A stretch of 64,000 nucleotides of DNA from an uncultured Collinsella sp. (GTDB taxonomy: Bacteria > Actinomycetota > Coriobacteriia > Coriobacteriales > Coriobacteriaceae). The stretch covers positions 1 through 64,000 of the forward strand of contig CABUTO010000005.1 in the NCBI GenBank assembly GCA_902494535.1, in the 5' to 3' direction. Shown in pieces: positions 33,130 to 42,288 of the stretch. Position 1 is the stretch's first letter. Every line of letters starts with the position of its first letter. Under the pieces are notes generated by a model. That model was not told the DNA's origin. It saw only the letters and a list, made by a program, of their open reading frames with translations, and did not search any database. The position numbers were made by a program, and so were the translations under genes.

Positions 33130-33517
33130 GCTATCCCTTTCCGCCCGCTTGACCAAAATCTTGGCGCAAGCTTGACGAATGCCGGATGCCCAACAGCTTG
33201 ATTCATTCCATACCAGATTCTATGCAAAAATGCCACTAGAAGGTCGTAGACGGTAGCGGGTGCTAGGCGAGTTGAATGACATGGCTGAACCTTGTTCATC
33301 TGCGTTACACTGCCGCTTAGATGGGACAAGCTGACAAGCTCATTTACCTGCTTAAAGACCGATTAGTCGGGGGATTAATAACAATCGGCCCTCGCTGTAC
33401 AAAAACTTGCCGCTTGCGTACCAAAAGACAACCTAAAACACAAGGTCGCTCTATTCATAGCGCGGCTTGTATGGTCTTGCGGTTACAGTGTCCATACGGT
33501 CGAGTTGAGGAGCGGGC
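33130..33517. other. Intergenic region before the BTAD regulator
   Basis: About 390 bases with no supported gene and no strong repeat. It presumably contains the promoter of the downstream regulator; I see no convincing -35/-10 pair. Confidence 0.5.
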
Positions 33518-36517
33518 ATGGTAAACGATTTGGGCAGTATGGACGATCTCGAGCTGATGCCGCTGGGCGGTGGCTATATGGTGCGACGCGAACGCTTGAT
33601 GAATGAGCTTCTCGCCAAGGGCCGAAAGGCCGGCATCGTGGTTCTTTATACGCCCGACGGGTTTGGGAAGACCTCGGTGCTGCTGCAGTACACCCATGAG
33701 GTTAAATGCGACCCGACGCGAGGCCCCGTGCGGATTATCGAGGCCGATCGCGCCATTGGGCGCGAGGTGTTTATGCAGCTCGAGGTGGTTACCGAAGAAC
33801 TCAAAGACAAACCGCACTCCCTTATCGCGATTGATAATGTGCCAAACCTCGATCAGCACGATACCGAAGACCTCATCGACAGGATTCGCGGCCTGCGCGC
33901 TATGGGGATAGGGGTCTTTATCTCCTGCCGTCCTTCAAATCGTCAGCTGATTCATGGGCTGGGCGATTCGGTTAAGATCAATGCGCAGATGCTCAAGGTG
34001 CATGCCTATGAGTATTCGGCGTGGGCATCGGCGTTTTCGATCAGCACATCGCTCGACTTTTATCAGCTCACGCAGGGCGTGCCCGAGCTCGTTTCGGCAT
34101 TGCAGACGGGTCTGTATGGCCAAGGCGACGTAGCCGGTCTGCTCGAAAACGAGATTGTCAACGTATATGGCGCGGCACTTGTCGATCTGGCTTCGCTCGA
34201 CAATAATGCGCTGTTTTGCGTGGCATGTCTCATGGTTTTGATGGGCGAGGGCAATATCGCAGAACTCGAGGCCTGTGGGGTGAGGTTGTCGATGGTCGAC
34301 CAGTCCTACTTTGTACGCGACTACCCGATCTTTGGCTTGGATCCCGCCGAGCGGAGTTTTACGTGTCTGGGCACGGAGGATAACGGACGCTTGCGCTTGC
34401 GCAAGTTGGTGGCCGAGGTTCGCCCCGAGCTTGTTCCGAGGGCGGCCCGGATTTTGCTTAAGGCGGGTAGATGCGATGCGGCGATGGGCCTGGCGGACGC
34501 CTTTTTGGACCGTGAAGCGGTCCTTGAACTTGCTGGGCAGTATGGGGTCGATCTGGCTCTGACGGGGCACGGGGCCGATATCTGCCGAGCAGCGCTGGGC
34601 ACGATCGATGCCGACGATCCGGCTCCAGAGCCAACGCCTGCCGAGGCGCTCGGCGTATATCTGGCGGCGGTCAGCGTGTCCAATACAAAGCTCGCTCGCT
34701 ATATGGCATCGGTCATCGAGCGCGGGGGCGAACGGGCGGCCTGCGAAATAGACCCTGTTTCATGGAGGGCGGCCCAGACACTGACGGCTGTTTGCTATGG
34801 GGACAACGGGCTTGGGCTTCCTACGAACCTGGCCGTGCCAGAAATAGAGACGTCCCACACCGCACTCGACATGCTGTCCGCGCATATCGAGGTCAAGCGA
34901 TGCCTGACCGAACGGGGAGATGACGGCGGCGTTCTACAGCAGCTCAAAACGAGCAAGGCCTACGACTGTGAGCTCGACATCGCGGGGATTGTTATACGGG
35001 CCGATAGCATGCTGGTGGAGCTTTTTGACGGGTCGTTTGCGGGAACCGACGAGCGCGACGACGAGATGACGGTGGTGCGGGAGGCGCTCGACGTACGTGG
35101 GCTTAAGGCGATGGCTATCTGGGTGCGCATGGTGTTGGCGGCACGGCGGCTCCTTTCCGGCCTGCCGGTAACCGACGACGCGGCGTTCAACGAGCTCGAT
35201 CGTTTTGCTGTGCGCATGCGCGACAACCAGATTCAGCTGTTTGGCCTGTTGCTAGAAGGCTGGCAGTCGCTGGCAGAGGGACGGCCGGTTAATGCAAAGT
35301 TCCGTGCGGTCCAAGTGCTCAAACTTGCCGAGGAGTCGATTGCGTACATGCGCGATAACGCATTGCTGCTGGAGCGCGCGGCATATCTGCGTAACACCTC
35401 GATGGTTTCGGTGCGCGAGGAAGCGGAGCTACTCGATATAAGCCAGACGCAGGTTGGTGGCGCAGAGGCCTGGATGGTGGCGCTGCATTTGGCCTGCGCG
35501 GGACGAGATAGCGATCTTGCGGCCTGGATGTCCATGAATCGTGCGGGGATTCTAGAGCCATCGTATCGGCTCTTTGCGCGCCTTGCCATGCATTGTCTGG
35601 GCGAGCCGGCGGGCAGGATACGCAAGAAGCTTCCCGTGCGCGAGCTGTCGCGGTACTCGCTGCGCGACGATTTGGAAGGGGAGGGCGAGCGCCTGTTCCA
35701 GGCCGGCGAGGTTGAAGCCGTTGATACCATCGACCATATCGAGATTCGCATGTTTGGTGCGTTTCGCGCCGAGCGCGACGGGTTTCCCATCACGGACAAA
35801 ATGTGGCGCCGCAAGAAGGCGGCGACACTTGCCGAGCGGCTTGCACTGGGCATGGATGCGCTCGTCGATCGTGAGACGCTGGCCATGGAGCTGTGGCCCC
35901 ATGCCGAGTTCAATAGCGCCCGCAATAACCTGTACTCGACGATATCCCGCTTGCGGTCGGCTTTGGGACCGACGCCGGATGGCAAGTCGTGTGTGCTCAT
36001 CCAAAATGAATGCATCGGACTCAACGGCGACTACGTCAAGACCGATGTACGGCTGTTTGACCAGATAAGCCGTGAGGTTTTGGGAAATCGCACGGGTGCG
36101 CGCGGGCCCCATTTAGTTGAGCTGTGCCTTAAGATTGAGCAGCTTTATGCCGGACCGCTGTATGTTCCCAATGGCTGTAATCCCACCTACTTTTTGCGTA
36201 TGCGACGCATTATGCAGTCAAAGTACATCGATTGCATGATTAAGGGGGCCAATGCCGCTCTAGAAGAAAACGATCTGCAGTCGGCGATTTGGCTGGCGGA
36301 GTCGGGGCTTCGGCAGGAAACGGCGCGCGAGGATATGGTGCGCTGCGCCATGCGCGTCTACAGTGCGGCGGGGCGGCGGCGCGATATCGTCGAGCTATAC
36401 AGCGGGCATATGCACCATCTGAGGGAGCAGGTCAATGGCGTGCCCGAGCCCGAGACGCGGCGTCTATACGAGCGCTTGGTGGAGGGACGGCTCAATCGCG
36501 TGCTGGTCGAGCGATAA
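33518..36517 (+). CDS. Large STAND/BTAD-type transcriptional regulator
   Basis: 999 residues. The N-terminal NTPase has a P-loop-like YTPDGFGKTS (44-53) and a Walker-B-like LIAIDN; the first Gly of the P-loop is replaced by Thr-Pro. A helical repeat middle region follows (about 300-730). The C terminus has an OmpR-type winged helix (IEIRMFGAFRAERDGFPI...RRKKAATLAERLAL..., about 740-830), continuing into a BTAD-like helical domain (YGPLYVP...). This is the MalT/SARP-like arrangement of large one-component activators. GAGGAGCGGGC precedes the ATG. Target genes are unknown: nothing adjacent is an obvious client. Confidence 0.8.
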   Translation: MVNDLGSMDDLELMPLGGGYMVRRERLMNELLAKGRKAGIVVLYTPDGFGKTSVLLQYTHEVKCDPTRGPVRIIEADRAIGREVFMQLEVVTEELKDKPHSLIAIDNVPNLDQHDTEDLIDRIRGLRAMGIGVFISCRPSNRQLIHGLGDSVKINAQMLKVHAYEYSAWASAFSISTSLDFYQLTQGVPELVSALQTGLYGQGDVAGLLENEIVNVYGAALVDLASLDNNALFCVACLMVLMGEGNIAELEACGVRLSMVDQSYFVRDYPIFGLDPAERSFTCLGTEDNGRLRLRKLVAEVRPELVPRAARILLKAGRCDAAMGLADAFLDREAVLELAGQYGVDLALTGHGADICRAALGTIDADDPAPEPTPAEALGVYLAAVSVSNTKLARYMASVIERGGERAACEIDPVSWRAAQTLTAVCYGDNGLGLPTNLAVPEIETSHTALDMLSAHIEVKRCLTERGDDGGVLQQLKTSKAYDCELDIAGIVIRADSMLVELFDGSFAGTDERDDEMTVVREALDVRGLKAMAIWVRMVLAARRLLSGLPVTDDAAFNELDRFAVRMRDNQIQLFGLLLEGWQSLAEGRPVNAKFRAVQVLKLAEESIAYMRDNALLLERAAYLRNTSMVSVREEAELLDISQTQVGGAEAWMVALHLACAGRDSDLAAWMSMNRAGILEPSYRLFARLAMHCLGEPAGRIRKKLPVRELSRYSLRDDLEGEGERLFQAGEVEAVDTIDHIEIRMFGAFRAERDGFPITDKMWRRKKAATLAERLALGMDALVDRETLAMELWPHAEFNSARNNLYSTISRLRSALGPTPDGKSCVLIQNECIGLNGDYVKTDVRLFDQISREVLGNRTGARGPHLVELCLKIEQLYAGPLYVPNGCNPTYFLRMRRIMQSKYIDCMIKGANAALEENDLQSAIWLAESGLRQETAREDMVRCAMRVYSAAGRRRDIVELYSGHMHHLREQVNGVPEPETRRLYERLVEGRLNRVLVER

Positions 36518-36549
36518 AAAACGGGCGCCCGAAGTACTTGGGCACCCGT
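36515..36549 (-). terminator. Terminator of yhbY (possibly bidirectional)
   Basis: ACGGGCGCCC / GGGCACCCGT stem; on the minus strand it is followed by six T's. Confidence 0.75.
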
Positions 36550-36586
36550 AAGCTTGCTACGTGTTGGCTCGCCGGACCATTGGCTC

Positions 36587-36886
36587 TTAGACGAGCTTGA
36601 TCTTCTCGATGTCCTTGCGCGAGGACTCGCGATACAGCGAGAACTTGCGGCCGATGACCTGGACGACCTCGGCGTGGCAGCGCTCAGCGAGCTCTTCGGC
36701 GGCCTCGCGGGCGGAAAGACTGGAGCCATCGAGCACGGAGCACTTAACGAGCTCGTGCTTCTCCAGGTAGGCGACCGTCTGCTCGACGGTGCCCTCGTTG
36801 ACATCGGACTTACCGATAATGATGGCGGGGTTGAGGTGATGGGCCATGCTGCGAAGCTGCTTGACCTGGGCTCCTGTCAGTGCCAT
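36587..36886 (-). CDS. yhbY: YhbY family RNA-binding protein
   Basis: 99 residues from the MALTGAQ start, the family's usual length; an upstream in-frame ATG would add 11 atypical residues. It is a CRM/KH-like domain: LTGAQVKQLRSMAHHLNPAIIIGKSDV is the YhbY hallmark. GRKFSLYRES supplies the family's C-terminal RxFxLYR motif. Members associate with pre-50S ribosomes and RNA. It is convergent with the BTAD regulator and monocistronic. Confidence 0.9.
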   Translation of the reverse strand: MALTGAQVKQLRSMAHHLNPAIIIGKSDVNEGTVEQTVAYLEKHELVKCSVLDGSSLSAREAAEELAERCHAEVVQVIGRKFSLYRESSRKDIEKIKLV

Positions 36887-37044
36887 GGGTTCTCGCTTTC
36901 TATGTATGGGGCGCCCCACGATGGGGCCTTAATCTACGTGAGCTGTCCCACGATAGCGCAGGAACGGCGCGGTGTGGAGCGCGTTTGCCCAGTTCAAAAA
37001 GAATGCGGATGCCGAGTGAGTGGGCGGCGTGGGCTGCGAACAGG

Positions 37045-37932
37045 CTATGAGCTGGGCGCAGAGACCGGCTCCCATGCAATAAACGCCCAGCGAACCTTGC
37101 GGACATGATCGAGCATATAGCGCCTCTGCGGCACGCCCTTGGAGCCCGGCTCACCGGCATGGGGGTTCTCAATCATGTGCTGAGCGATATAGTCGCGCAG
37201 GCGGTCGATTTTATCCTCGTTGCCATGCTCGAGCATACGGGAGAAGTCCGTCACGCCTGCCTCGAGGCTATCGAAGGTATCGCGACGAGGCGATTCAAAG
37301 TACGTAACCTGCGGCAGGGCACCCATCTGAATGAGGATATTAAAAGCATACACAAAGCCATTACTGCAGGTAACCGAGGCGCCGATAGCGTTCATCAAGT
37401 GCAGGTCATAGCGCGGGCTGGAGTTGGCGACCATCGTGACAGCACAACACCGACGAGCCGTACGATCAAGCTTGGCAAGCGCGCCTTTTAGGTTGGTCGT
37501 CGTAACCGACCGACTGGCAAAGGCAACATCTACAGCCTTGGCAACCGGCCCAACCAGATCCCAATCGTCATCCCAAGCAAGCTCAAGCGGTGTAATAAGA
37601 TCCTCGAGCCCGTAATACTCAATGCCGGCATCAAGGGTGCCCAACATGGCAGGAGAGAAGTCGGCAGCAATCACGGAATGCCCAGCCTGAGCAAGCGGAA
37701 TAGCAATCGACCCAGCCCCACACCCCATATCGAGCACCGACTCGCCGGGCTCAAGCGCCAACAGCTTTATAAAATCCTGAGCATACGGAGCAGTTTCCAG
37801 TGGACGAAAATGCCGAGCTCGCTTATCCCACTCAAAAGAATCATCAGCCCGCCGCCGAGCAGCTTGCAGACGCATCCATTCGCCATTCCAATCCGCAGCA
37901 AGCAGCTCAGATTGAATTACACTATCAGCCAC
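37045..37932 (-). CDS. Class I SAM-dependent methyltransferase
   Basis: 295 residues. SAM-binding motif I VLDMGCGAGS (66-75) is followed by an acidic residue at the end of strand 2 (VIAADFSPAM). The N terminus (DWNGEWMRLQ...WDKRARHF) resembles methyltransferase family 11/25 enzymes of gut anaerobes. Substrate unknown. A minus-strand terminator sits just upstream, isolating it from the UPF0210 transcript. Confidence 0.82.
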   Translation of the reverse strand: MADSVIQSELLAADWNGEWMRLQAARRRADDSFEWDKRARHFRPLETAPYAQDFIKLLALEPGESVLDMGCGAGSIAIPLAQAGHSVIAADFSPAMLGTLDAGIEYYGLEDLITPLELAWDDDWDLVGPVAKAVDVAFASRSVTTTNLKGALAKLDRTARRCCAVTMVANSSPRYDLHLMNAIGASVTCSNGFVYAFNILIQMGALPQVTYFESPRRDTFDSLEAGVTDFSRMLEHGNEDKIDRLRDYIAQHMIENPHAGEPGSKGVPQRRYMLDHVRKVRWAFIAWEPVSAPSS

Positions 37933-37951
37933 GGGCTATCCCCCTCACAAC

Positions 37952-37983
37952 AAAAAAGCGACTCCCCCCAAAAGAAGAGCCGC
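37952..37983 (-). terminator. Minus-strand terminator between UPF0210 and the methyltransferase
   Basis: On the minus strand GCGGCTC / GAGTCGC (one G-U pair) is followed by TTTTTT. It ends transcription coming from the UPF0210 gene after the structured element at 38101-38232. Confidence 0.78.
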
Positions 37984-38100
37984 AACCAGCATATATCAGA
38001 AAAAGAACCGTTCCAACGCCAAACCGCCGCACCAGCCAAGTGGTGCAGGAGCGAAGCAACTGCAGCCGGGATAGAACCCAACTGAGGTCCCGTTGTGCGG

Positions 38101-38232
38101 GAGCCCCGGGGAGGGCAAATATATAAGGTCGATCGCGAGTTCCGCACGAGCCGGAGAGCACTTAATGTGCTCTCCGTGCGAGTCAGGACTGTCCGAGCAG
38201 GCGACCTTATATATTTGCCCTCCCCGGGGCTC
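38101..38232 (-). other. Large structured hairpin element, copy B (3' of UPF0210 gene)
   Basis: Outer arms of 31 nt (38101-38131 and 38202-38232) are perfectly complementary. Read on the minus strand, the interior has CTCGGACAGTCCTGACTC, an inner hairpin with 9-bp stem GGAGAGCAC/GTGCTCTCC, then CTCGTGCGGAACTC, matching copy A at 17251-17386. It starts 18 bases after the UPF0210 stop and reads in the same direction as that gene, exactly as copy A does with gatB. Confidence 0.75.
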
Positions 38233-38250
38233 CTCGCCCGAACCCCTCAG

Positions 38251-39615
38251 CTAGTTCTTCAGCGAGTTCAGCGGTGCCGGGAAGCGTCCGCCACGGTGGG
38301 CAAGCACGGTGCCGGCGTTGGGGTTCACCGGCATGATGGGCGCACGGCCGAACAGGCCACCGTACTCGACGCAGTCGCCCACGCCCTTGCCGATGGCGGG
38401 AATCACGCGGACGGCCGTGGTCTTGTTGTTGATGACGCCGATGGCCATCTCGTCGGCGATGATGCCGGCGATGGTCTCGACCGGAGTGTCGCCGGGGATG
38501 GCGATCATGTCCAGGCCAACGGAGCACACGCAGGTCATGGCCTCGAGCTTCTCGAGCGAAAGCGCACCGGCCTCGACGGCGGCGATCATGCCGGCGTCCT
38601 CGGACACGGGGATGAAAGCGCCCGAGAGACCGCCCACGCTGGAACTGGCCATGACGCCGCCCTTCTTGACGGCATCGTTGAGCATGGCGAGCGCGCAGGT
38701 CGTGCCGGGGCCACCGCAGGTGCCCACGCCGATGATCTCGAGGATGCGCGCGACGGAGTCGCCGATGGCAGGCGTGGGGGCCAGCGACAGGTCGACGATG
38801 CCCTTCTCGACACCCAGACGATGGGCGGCCTCGCGGCTCATGAGCTCGCCGGCGCGGGTGATCTTAAAGGCGGTCTGCTTGATCTTCTCGGCAACCTCCA
38901 TCATCGATGCGGAGTCGGGCAGCGTCTCCAGGGCTGCGGCCATAACGCCGGGGCCCGAGACGCCTACGTTGATGACGGCGTCGGCCTCGCCACCGCCGTG
39001 GACGGCGCCCGCCATAAACGGGGAGTCCTCGACCATGTTGGCAAAGCAGACAAACTTGGAGGCGCCGACGGAATCCTGGTCGGCCGTGAGTTTAGCGGCA
39101 TCGATGATGGTCTGGGCGGCCATGAGCACGGCGTCCATGTTGATGCCGGCGCGCAGGCTGGCGACGTTGACGCTGGAGCAGACGCGGCTCGTGGTAGCGA
39201 GCGCCTGGGGGATGGACTGGATGACGCGGCGGTCGGCGTTGCCGATGCCCTTCTGGACGAGTGCGGAGAAGCCGCCCAGGTAATCGATGCCGAGCGTCTC
39301 GGCCGCGCGGTCGAGGGCATGCGCGATGGGGGTGAGGTCCTCATCCTTGCAGCACGCGGCGATCTGCGCCACCGGGGTGACGGAAACGCGCTTGTTGACG
39401 ATGGGGATACCGTACTCGCGCTCGAGGTTCTCGGCGGTCTCGACCAGGTGCTCAGCCGTGTGCGTCACGTGGTCGTAGATCTTCGTGCACATGCGGTCGA
39501 GGTTCTCGTCACCGCAACCCATGAGCGAAACACCCATGGTGATGGTTCTGATGTCGAGGTTCTGCTCCTCAACCATGCCGCGGGTTTCCGCGATTTCTGC
39601 GGGCGTGATCGCCAT
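38251..39615 (-). CDS. UPF0210 (DUF711/PFL-like) family protein
   Basis: 454 residues from the ATG preceded by TAGGAG; the longer open frame adds 19 non-conserved residues. The N terminus AEIAETRGMVEEQNLDIRTITMGVSLMGC and the SVGGLSGAFIPVSEDAGM and NPNAGTVLAHRGGR blocks are characteristic of UPF0210, a PFL-fold family whose biochemical function is not established. Such genes commonly follow an ACT-domain (UPF0237) gene; none is adjacent here. The structured element lies 18 bases downstream. Confidence 0.9.
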   Translation of the reverse strand: MAITPAEIAETRGMVEEQNLDIRTITMGVSLMGCGDENLDRMCTKIYDHVTHTAEHLVETAENLEREYGIPIVNKRVSVTPVAQIAACCKDEDLTPIAHALDRAAETLGIDYLGGFSALVQKGIGNADRRVIQSIPQALATTSRVCSSVNVASLRAGINMDAVLMAAQTIIDAAKLTADQDSVGASKFVCFANMVEDSPFMAGAVHGGGEADAVINVGVSGPGVMAAALETLPDSASMMEVAEKIKQTAFKITRAGELMSREAAHRLGVEKGIVDLSLAPTPAIGDSVARILEIIGVGTCGGPGTTCALAMLNDAVKKGGVMASSSVGGLSGAFIPVSEDAGMIAAVEAGALSLEKLEAMTCVCSVGLDMIAIPGDTPVETIAGIIADEMAIGVINNKTTAVRVIPAIGKGVGDCVEYGGLFGRAPIMPVNPNAGTVLAHRGGRFPAPLNSLKN

Positions 39616-39660
39616 CCTTGCGCTCCTATCTGCCAAAACGAGCATAGTCTTGTCTATTCT

Positions 39661-39698
39661 AACGTGCCGCACGTGCCAAGTGGCGCATGCGGCACGTT
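39661..39698. terminator. Hairpin between metH and the UPF0210 gene
   Basis: AACGTGCCGC / GCGGCACGTT perfect 10-bp outer stem with further inner pairing; it lies 26 bases after the metH stop. The T-tract is weak on the minus strand. Confidence 0.65.
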
Positions 39699-39723
39699 TT
39701 GGTGCTCGGTTGTTTCCGTTGTG

Positions 39724-42279
39724 TTACTGCCCAAAGACCTCTTCGGCGATGCGCGCGCTTTCGGCGGCGTCTTTGGCGTAGTAGTCCGCGCCGATCTGTT
39801 TGGCGTATTCGGGGGTGAGTACGGCGCCGCCTACGATGATCTTGACGCCCGGCACCTCGGCATGAAGCAGCTTGATGGTCTCTTCCATGGCCACGACGGT
39901 GGTAGTCATAAGCGCCGAGAGGCCGACGAGCTTGATGTCACGCTCCCGTACGGTCTTGAGCACCTCTTGCGGGTCGACGTCGCGGCCTAGGTCAAAGACG
40001 GTATAACCGTAGTTATCGAGCAGCATCTTGACGATGTTCTTACCGATGTCGTGGATGTCGCCTTTAACGGTGGCCACGCAGATCTTGCCCTTGTCGGCGA
40101 TCTCGCCGGCGGGCATCAGGCGCTTGATGGTGTCGAAGCCCACGCGCGCGGCCTCGGCCGAGGCCATAAGCTGCGGCAAGAAGAACTTGCCCTGGTCAAA
40201 GAGGACGCCAACCTCGTCGAGGGCGGGGATAAAGTGATTGTTGATGAGGTCCATGGCGTCGTGATCTGCCAGCAGACGCTCGGTCTCGGCCGCGATTTCG
40301 CCCTTGCGGCCCGAGACGACCATGTGGCGGATGGGGTCGTCATCGGCGCTTGCGGTGGTGCTTGCGGCAGGCGTGGCATCGCTCGATGCCGACTGAGCGG
40401 CCGCCGGGTTGGCGGCAATCTTGTACGGGTCGGTCCAGCCGGCGTAGCGCTCGATGTATCCGGTCGAGCCCTCGTCCTCAACGCTCAGCACGCGATAGCT
40501 GTAGACGGTGTCCATAAAGCGCTTGGAACCCGGGTTCATGATGGGGGCGTCCAGGCCCGCACCAAAGGCGGCGGCCAAAAAGACCGAGCCCAGCAGCGGG
40601 CGGGCAGGCAGGCCAAAGCTGATGTTCGACACGCCGAGCGCGCATTTGACGCCCAGACGCTCCTTGCACAGGGACATGGCGCGCAGGATCTGTTCGGCCT
40701 GGCGCTGGTTGGTCGAGGCGGTCATGACCAGGCAGTCGATGAGGATGCGGTCCGGGCCGATGCCGTAACGGGCGGCCTCGGCCACGATGCGCTCGGCGAT
40801 GGCGAAGCGGGCCTCGGCGGTATCGGGGATGCCGCCCTCGTCGAGCGTAAGGCCGACGACGTTGGTGCCGTAGTGGGCCACCAGCGGAAGGATCTCATCC
40901 ATGATCTGTTGTTTGCCATTGACCGAGTTGATGATGGGCTTGCCGGCGTAGCGGCGCACGGCGGCCTCGACGGCTGCGGGGTCGGTGGAGTCGATCTGCA
41001 GCGGCAGCAGCGTGGAGCCCTGGAGCTGCTCGGTGGCCTGCTGGATGACCTTGACCTCGTCGATCTCGGGCAGGCCCACGTTGACGTCCAGGATGTCGGC
41101 GCCCTGCTCCTGCTGGCTGATGCCCTGGCTCACGACGTAGTCCAGGTCGCCGTCGCGCAGGGCCTGCTGCAGGCGCTTTTTGCCGGTGGGGTTGATGCGC
41201 TCGCCGATGACGGCGATCTTGTGGCCGTCGCAGGGAAGGTCCACCACGGTCTGGGCGCTCGTGACCGACATACTGGGCTTGCGGCGGCGCGGACTGGGCG
41301 TGTGGTTGTCGATAAGCGTGCGCAGGGCCGCCATATGCGCGGGCGTGGTGCCGCAGCAGCCGCCCACGACGCTCACACCGTCGGCGATCATGCCGGCGAC
41401 GGCCTCGGCGTACTCGGGGGCTTGGATGTCAAAGACGGTATTGCCGTCGTCGTCCACGCGGGGCAGTCCCGCATTGGCCTGCACCATAACGGGCTTGTCG
41501 GTGACGGTGAGCATACGCGCGGCGAGTCCTCGGAGCTCGGCCGGGCCCTGGCTGCAGTTGATGCCCAGGACGTCGGCGCCGATGGCGTCGAGGGTGATGG
41601 CGGCGACCTCGGGGCTCGTGCCCAAGAAGGTGCGACCGTCTTCCTCAAAGGTCATGGTGGCAAAGACGGGCAGGTCGGAATTCTCGCGGCAGGCGAGGAC
41701 GGCGGCCTTGATCTCGGCAAGGTCGGTCATGGTCTCGATAATAAAGAGGTCCACACCCGCATCGACGCCGGCGCGCACCTCCTCGGCAAAGAGGTCATAG
41801 GCCTCGTCGAAGCTGAGGGTACCCAAGGGGCGCAGCAGGGCGCCGATGGGGCCGATATCGCCGGCAACGTAGCGGGCGCCGGCCTCGCGGGCGCAGGTGA
41901 CTGCCGCGGCAAAGACGTCTGCCACGGTGGCGGCGCCGTCGAGCTTGTGGGCGTTGGCGCCAAAGGTGTTGGCGGTGATCACGTCGCAGCCGGCCTCGAC
42001 GTATTGGCGCTGAATGTCGGTAATGACCTGGGGCTCCTCAAAGTTGAGCAGCTCGGGCAGGGCGCCGGCCTTCATGCCGGACGCCTGCAGCATGGTGCCC
42101 ATGCCGCCGTCAAACAGCAGGTGTCCCGTGCCCTCGATGGCGGCACGCAGGCGGTCATCCTTAATGCGAAGGTCGTCGATCGTGCGCGTCTTGTATGCAG
42201 CGCCATTACGGCGTGCGGCATCAACGGGTGCCGCCAGCGCGGCGCCGTCCAGATCATGAGTGATAAGCGGAGTAAACAT
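39724..42279 (-). CDS. metH: Cobalamin-dependent methionine synthase lacking the activation domain
   Basis: 851 residues in order: a homocysteine S-methyltransferase domain (LLFDGGMGTMLQ; Zn ligands in INCSQGP and GGCCGTTP), a pterin-binding domain (IGERINPTGKKRLQQAL...), a helical cap, and a B12-binding Rossmann domain with GDIHDIGKNIV (the His ligand of cobalt). It transfers methyl from methyl-THF to homocysteine. It is shorter than the four-module E. coli enzyme (about 1227) because the SAM-dependent reactivation domain is encoded by the gene directly upstream. An N-terminal extension of about 50 residues precedes the first domain. TTAGGAG lies before the ATG. Confidence 0.95.
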   Translation of the reverse strand: MFTPLITHDLDGAALAAPVDAARRNGAAYKTRTIDDLRIKDDRLRAAIEGTGHLLFDGGMGTMLQASGMKAGALPELLNFEEPQVITDIQRQYVEAGCDVITANTFGANAHKLDGAATVADVFAAAVTCAREAGARYVAGDIGPIGALLRPLGTLSFDEAYDLFAEEVRAGVDAGVDLFIIETMTDLAEIKAAVLACRENSDLPVFATMTFEEDGRTFLGTSPEVAAITLDAIGADVLGINCSQGPAELRGLAARMLTVTDKPVMVQANAGLPRVDDDGNTVFDIQAPEYAEAVAGMIADGVSVVGGCCGTTPAHMAALRTLIDNHTPSPRRRKPSMSVTSAQTVVDLPCDGHKIAVIGERINPTGKKRLQQALRDGDLDYVVSQGISQQEQGADILDVNVGLPEIDEVKVIQQATEQLQGSTLLPLQIDSTDPAAVEAAVRRYAGKPIINSVNGKQQIMDEILPLVAHYGTNVVGLTLDEGGIPDTAEARFAIAERIVAEAARYGIGPDRILIDCLVMTASTNQRQAEQILRAMSLCKERLGVKCALGVSNISFGLPARPLLGSVFLAAAFGAGLDAPIMNPGSKRFMDTVYSYRVLSVEDEGSTGYIERYAGWTDPYKIAANPAAAQSASSDATPAASTTASADDDPIRHMVVSGRKGEIAAETERLLADHDAMDLINNHFIPALDEVGVLFDQGKFFLPQLMASAEAARVGFDTIKRLMPAGEIADKGKICVATVKGDIHDIGKNIVKMLLDNYGYTVFDLGRDVDPQEVLKTVRERDIKLVGLSALMTTTVVAMEETIKLLHAEVPGVKIIVGGAVLTPEYAKQIGADYYAKDAAESARIAEEVFGQ

Positions 42280-42288
42280 CGATGGCTC

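Noticed and set aside
33321..33524. 67-codon frame before the BTAD regulator
   Set aside because: No ribosome site and low coding bias; it overlaps the regulator's start region.
38095..39990. 631-codon plus-strand frame opposite the UPF0210 gene
   Set aside because: Shadow ORF; its translation is repetitive Gly/Asp/Ala/His with no family, and it runs through the structured element and into metH.
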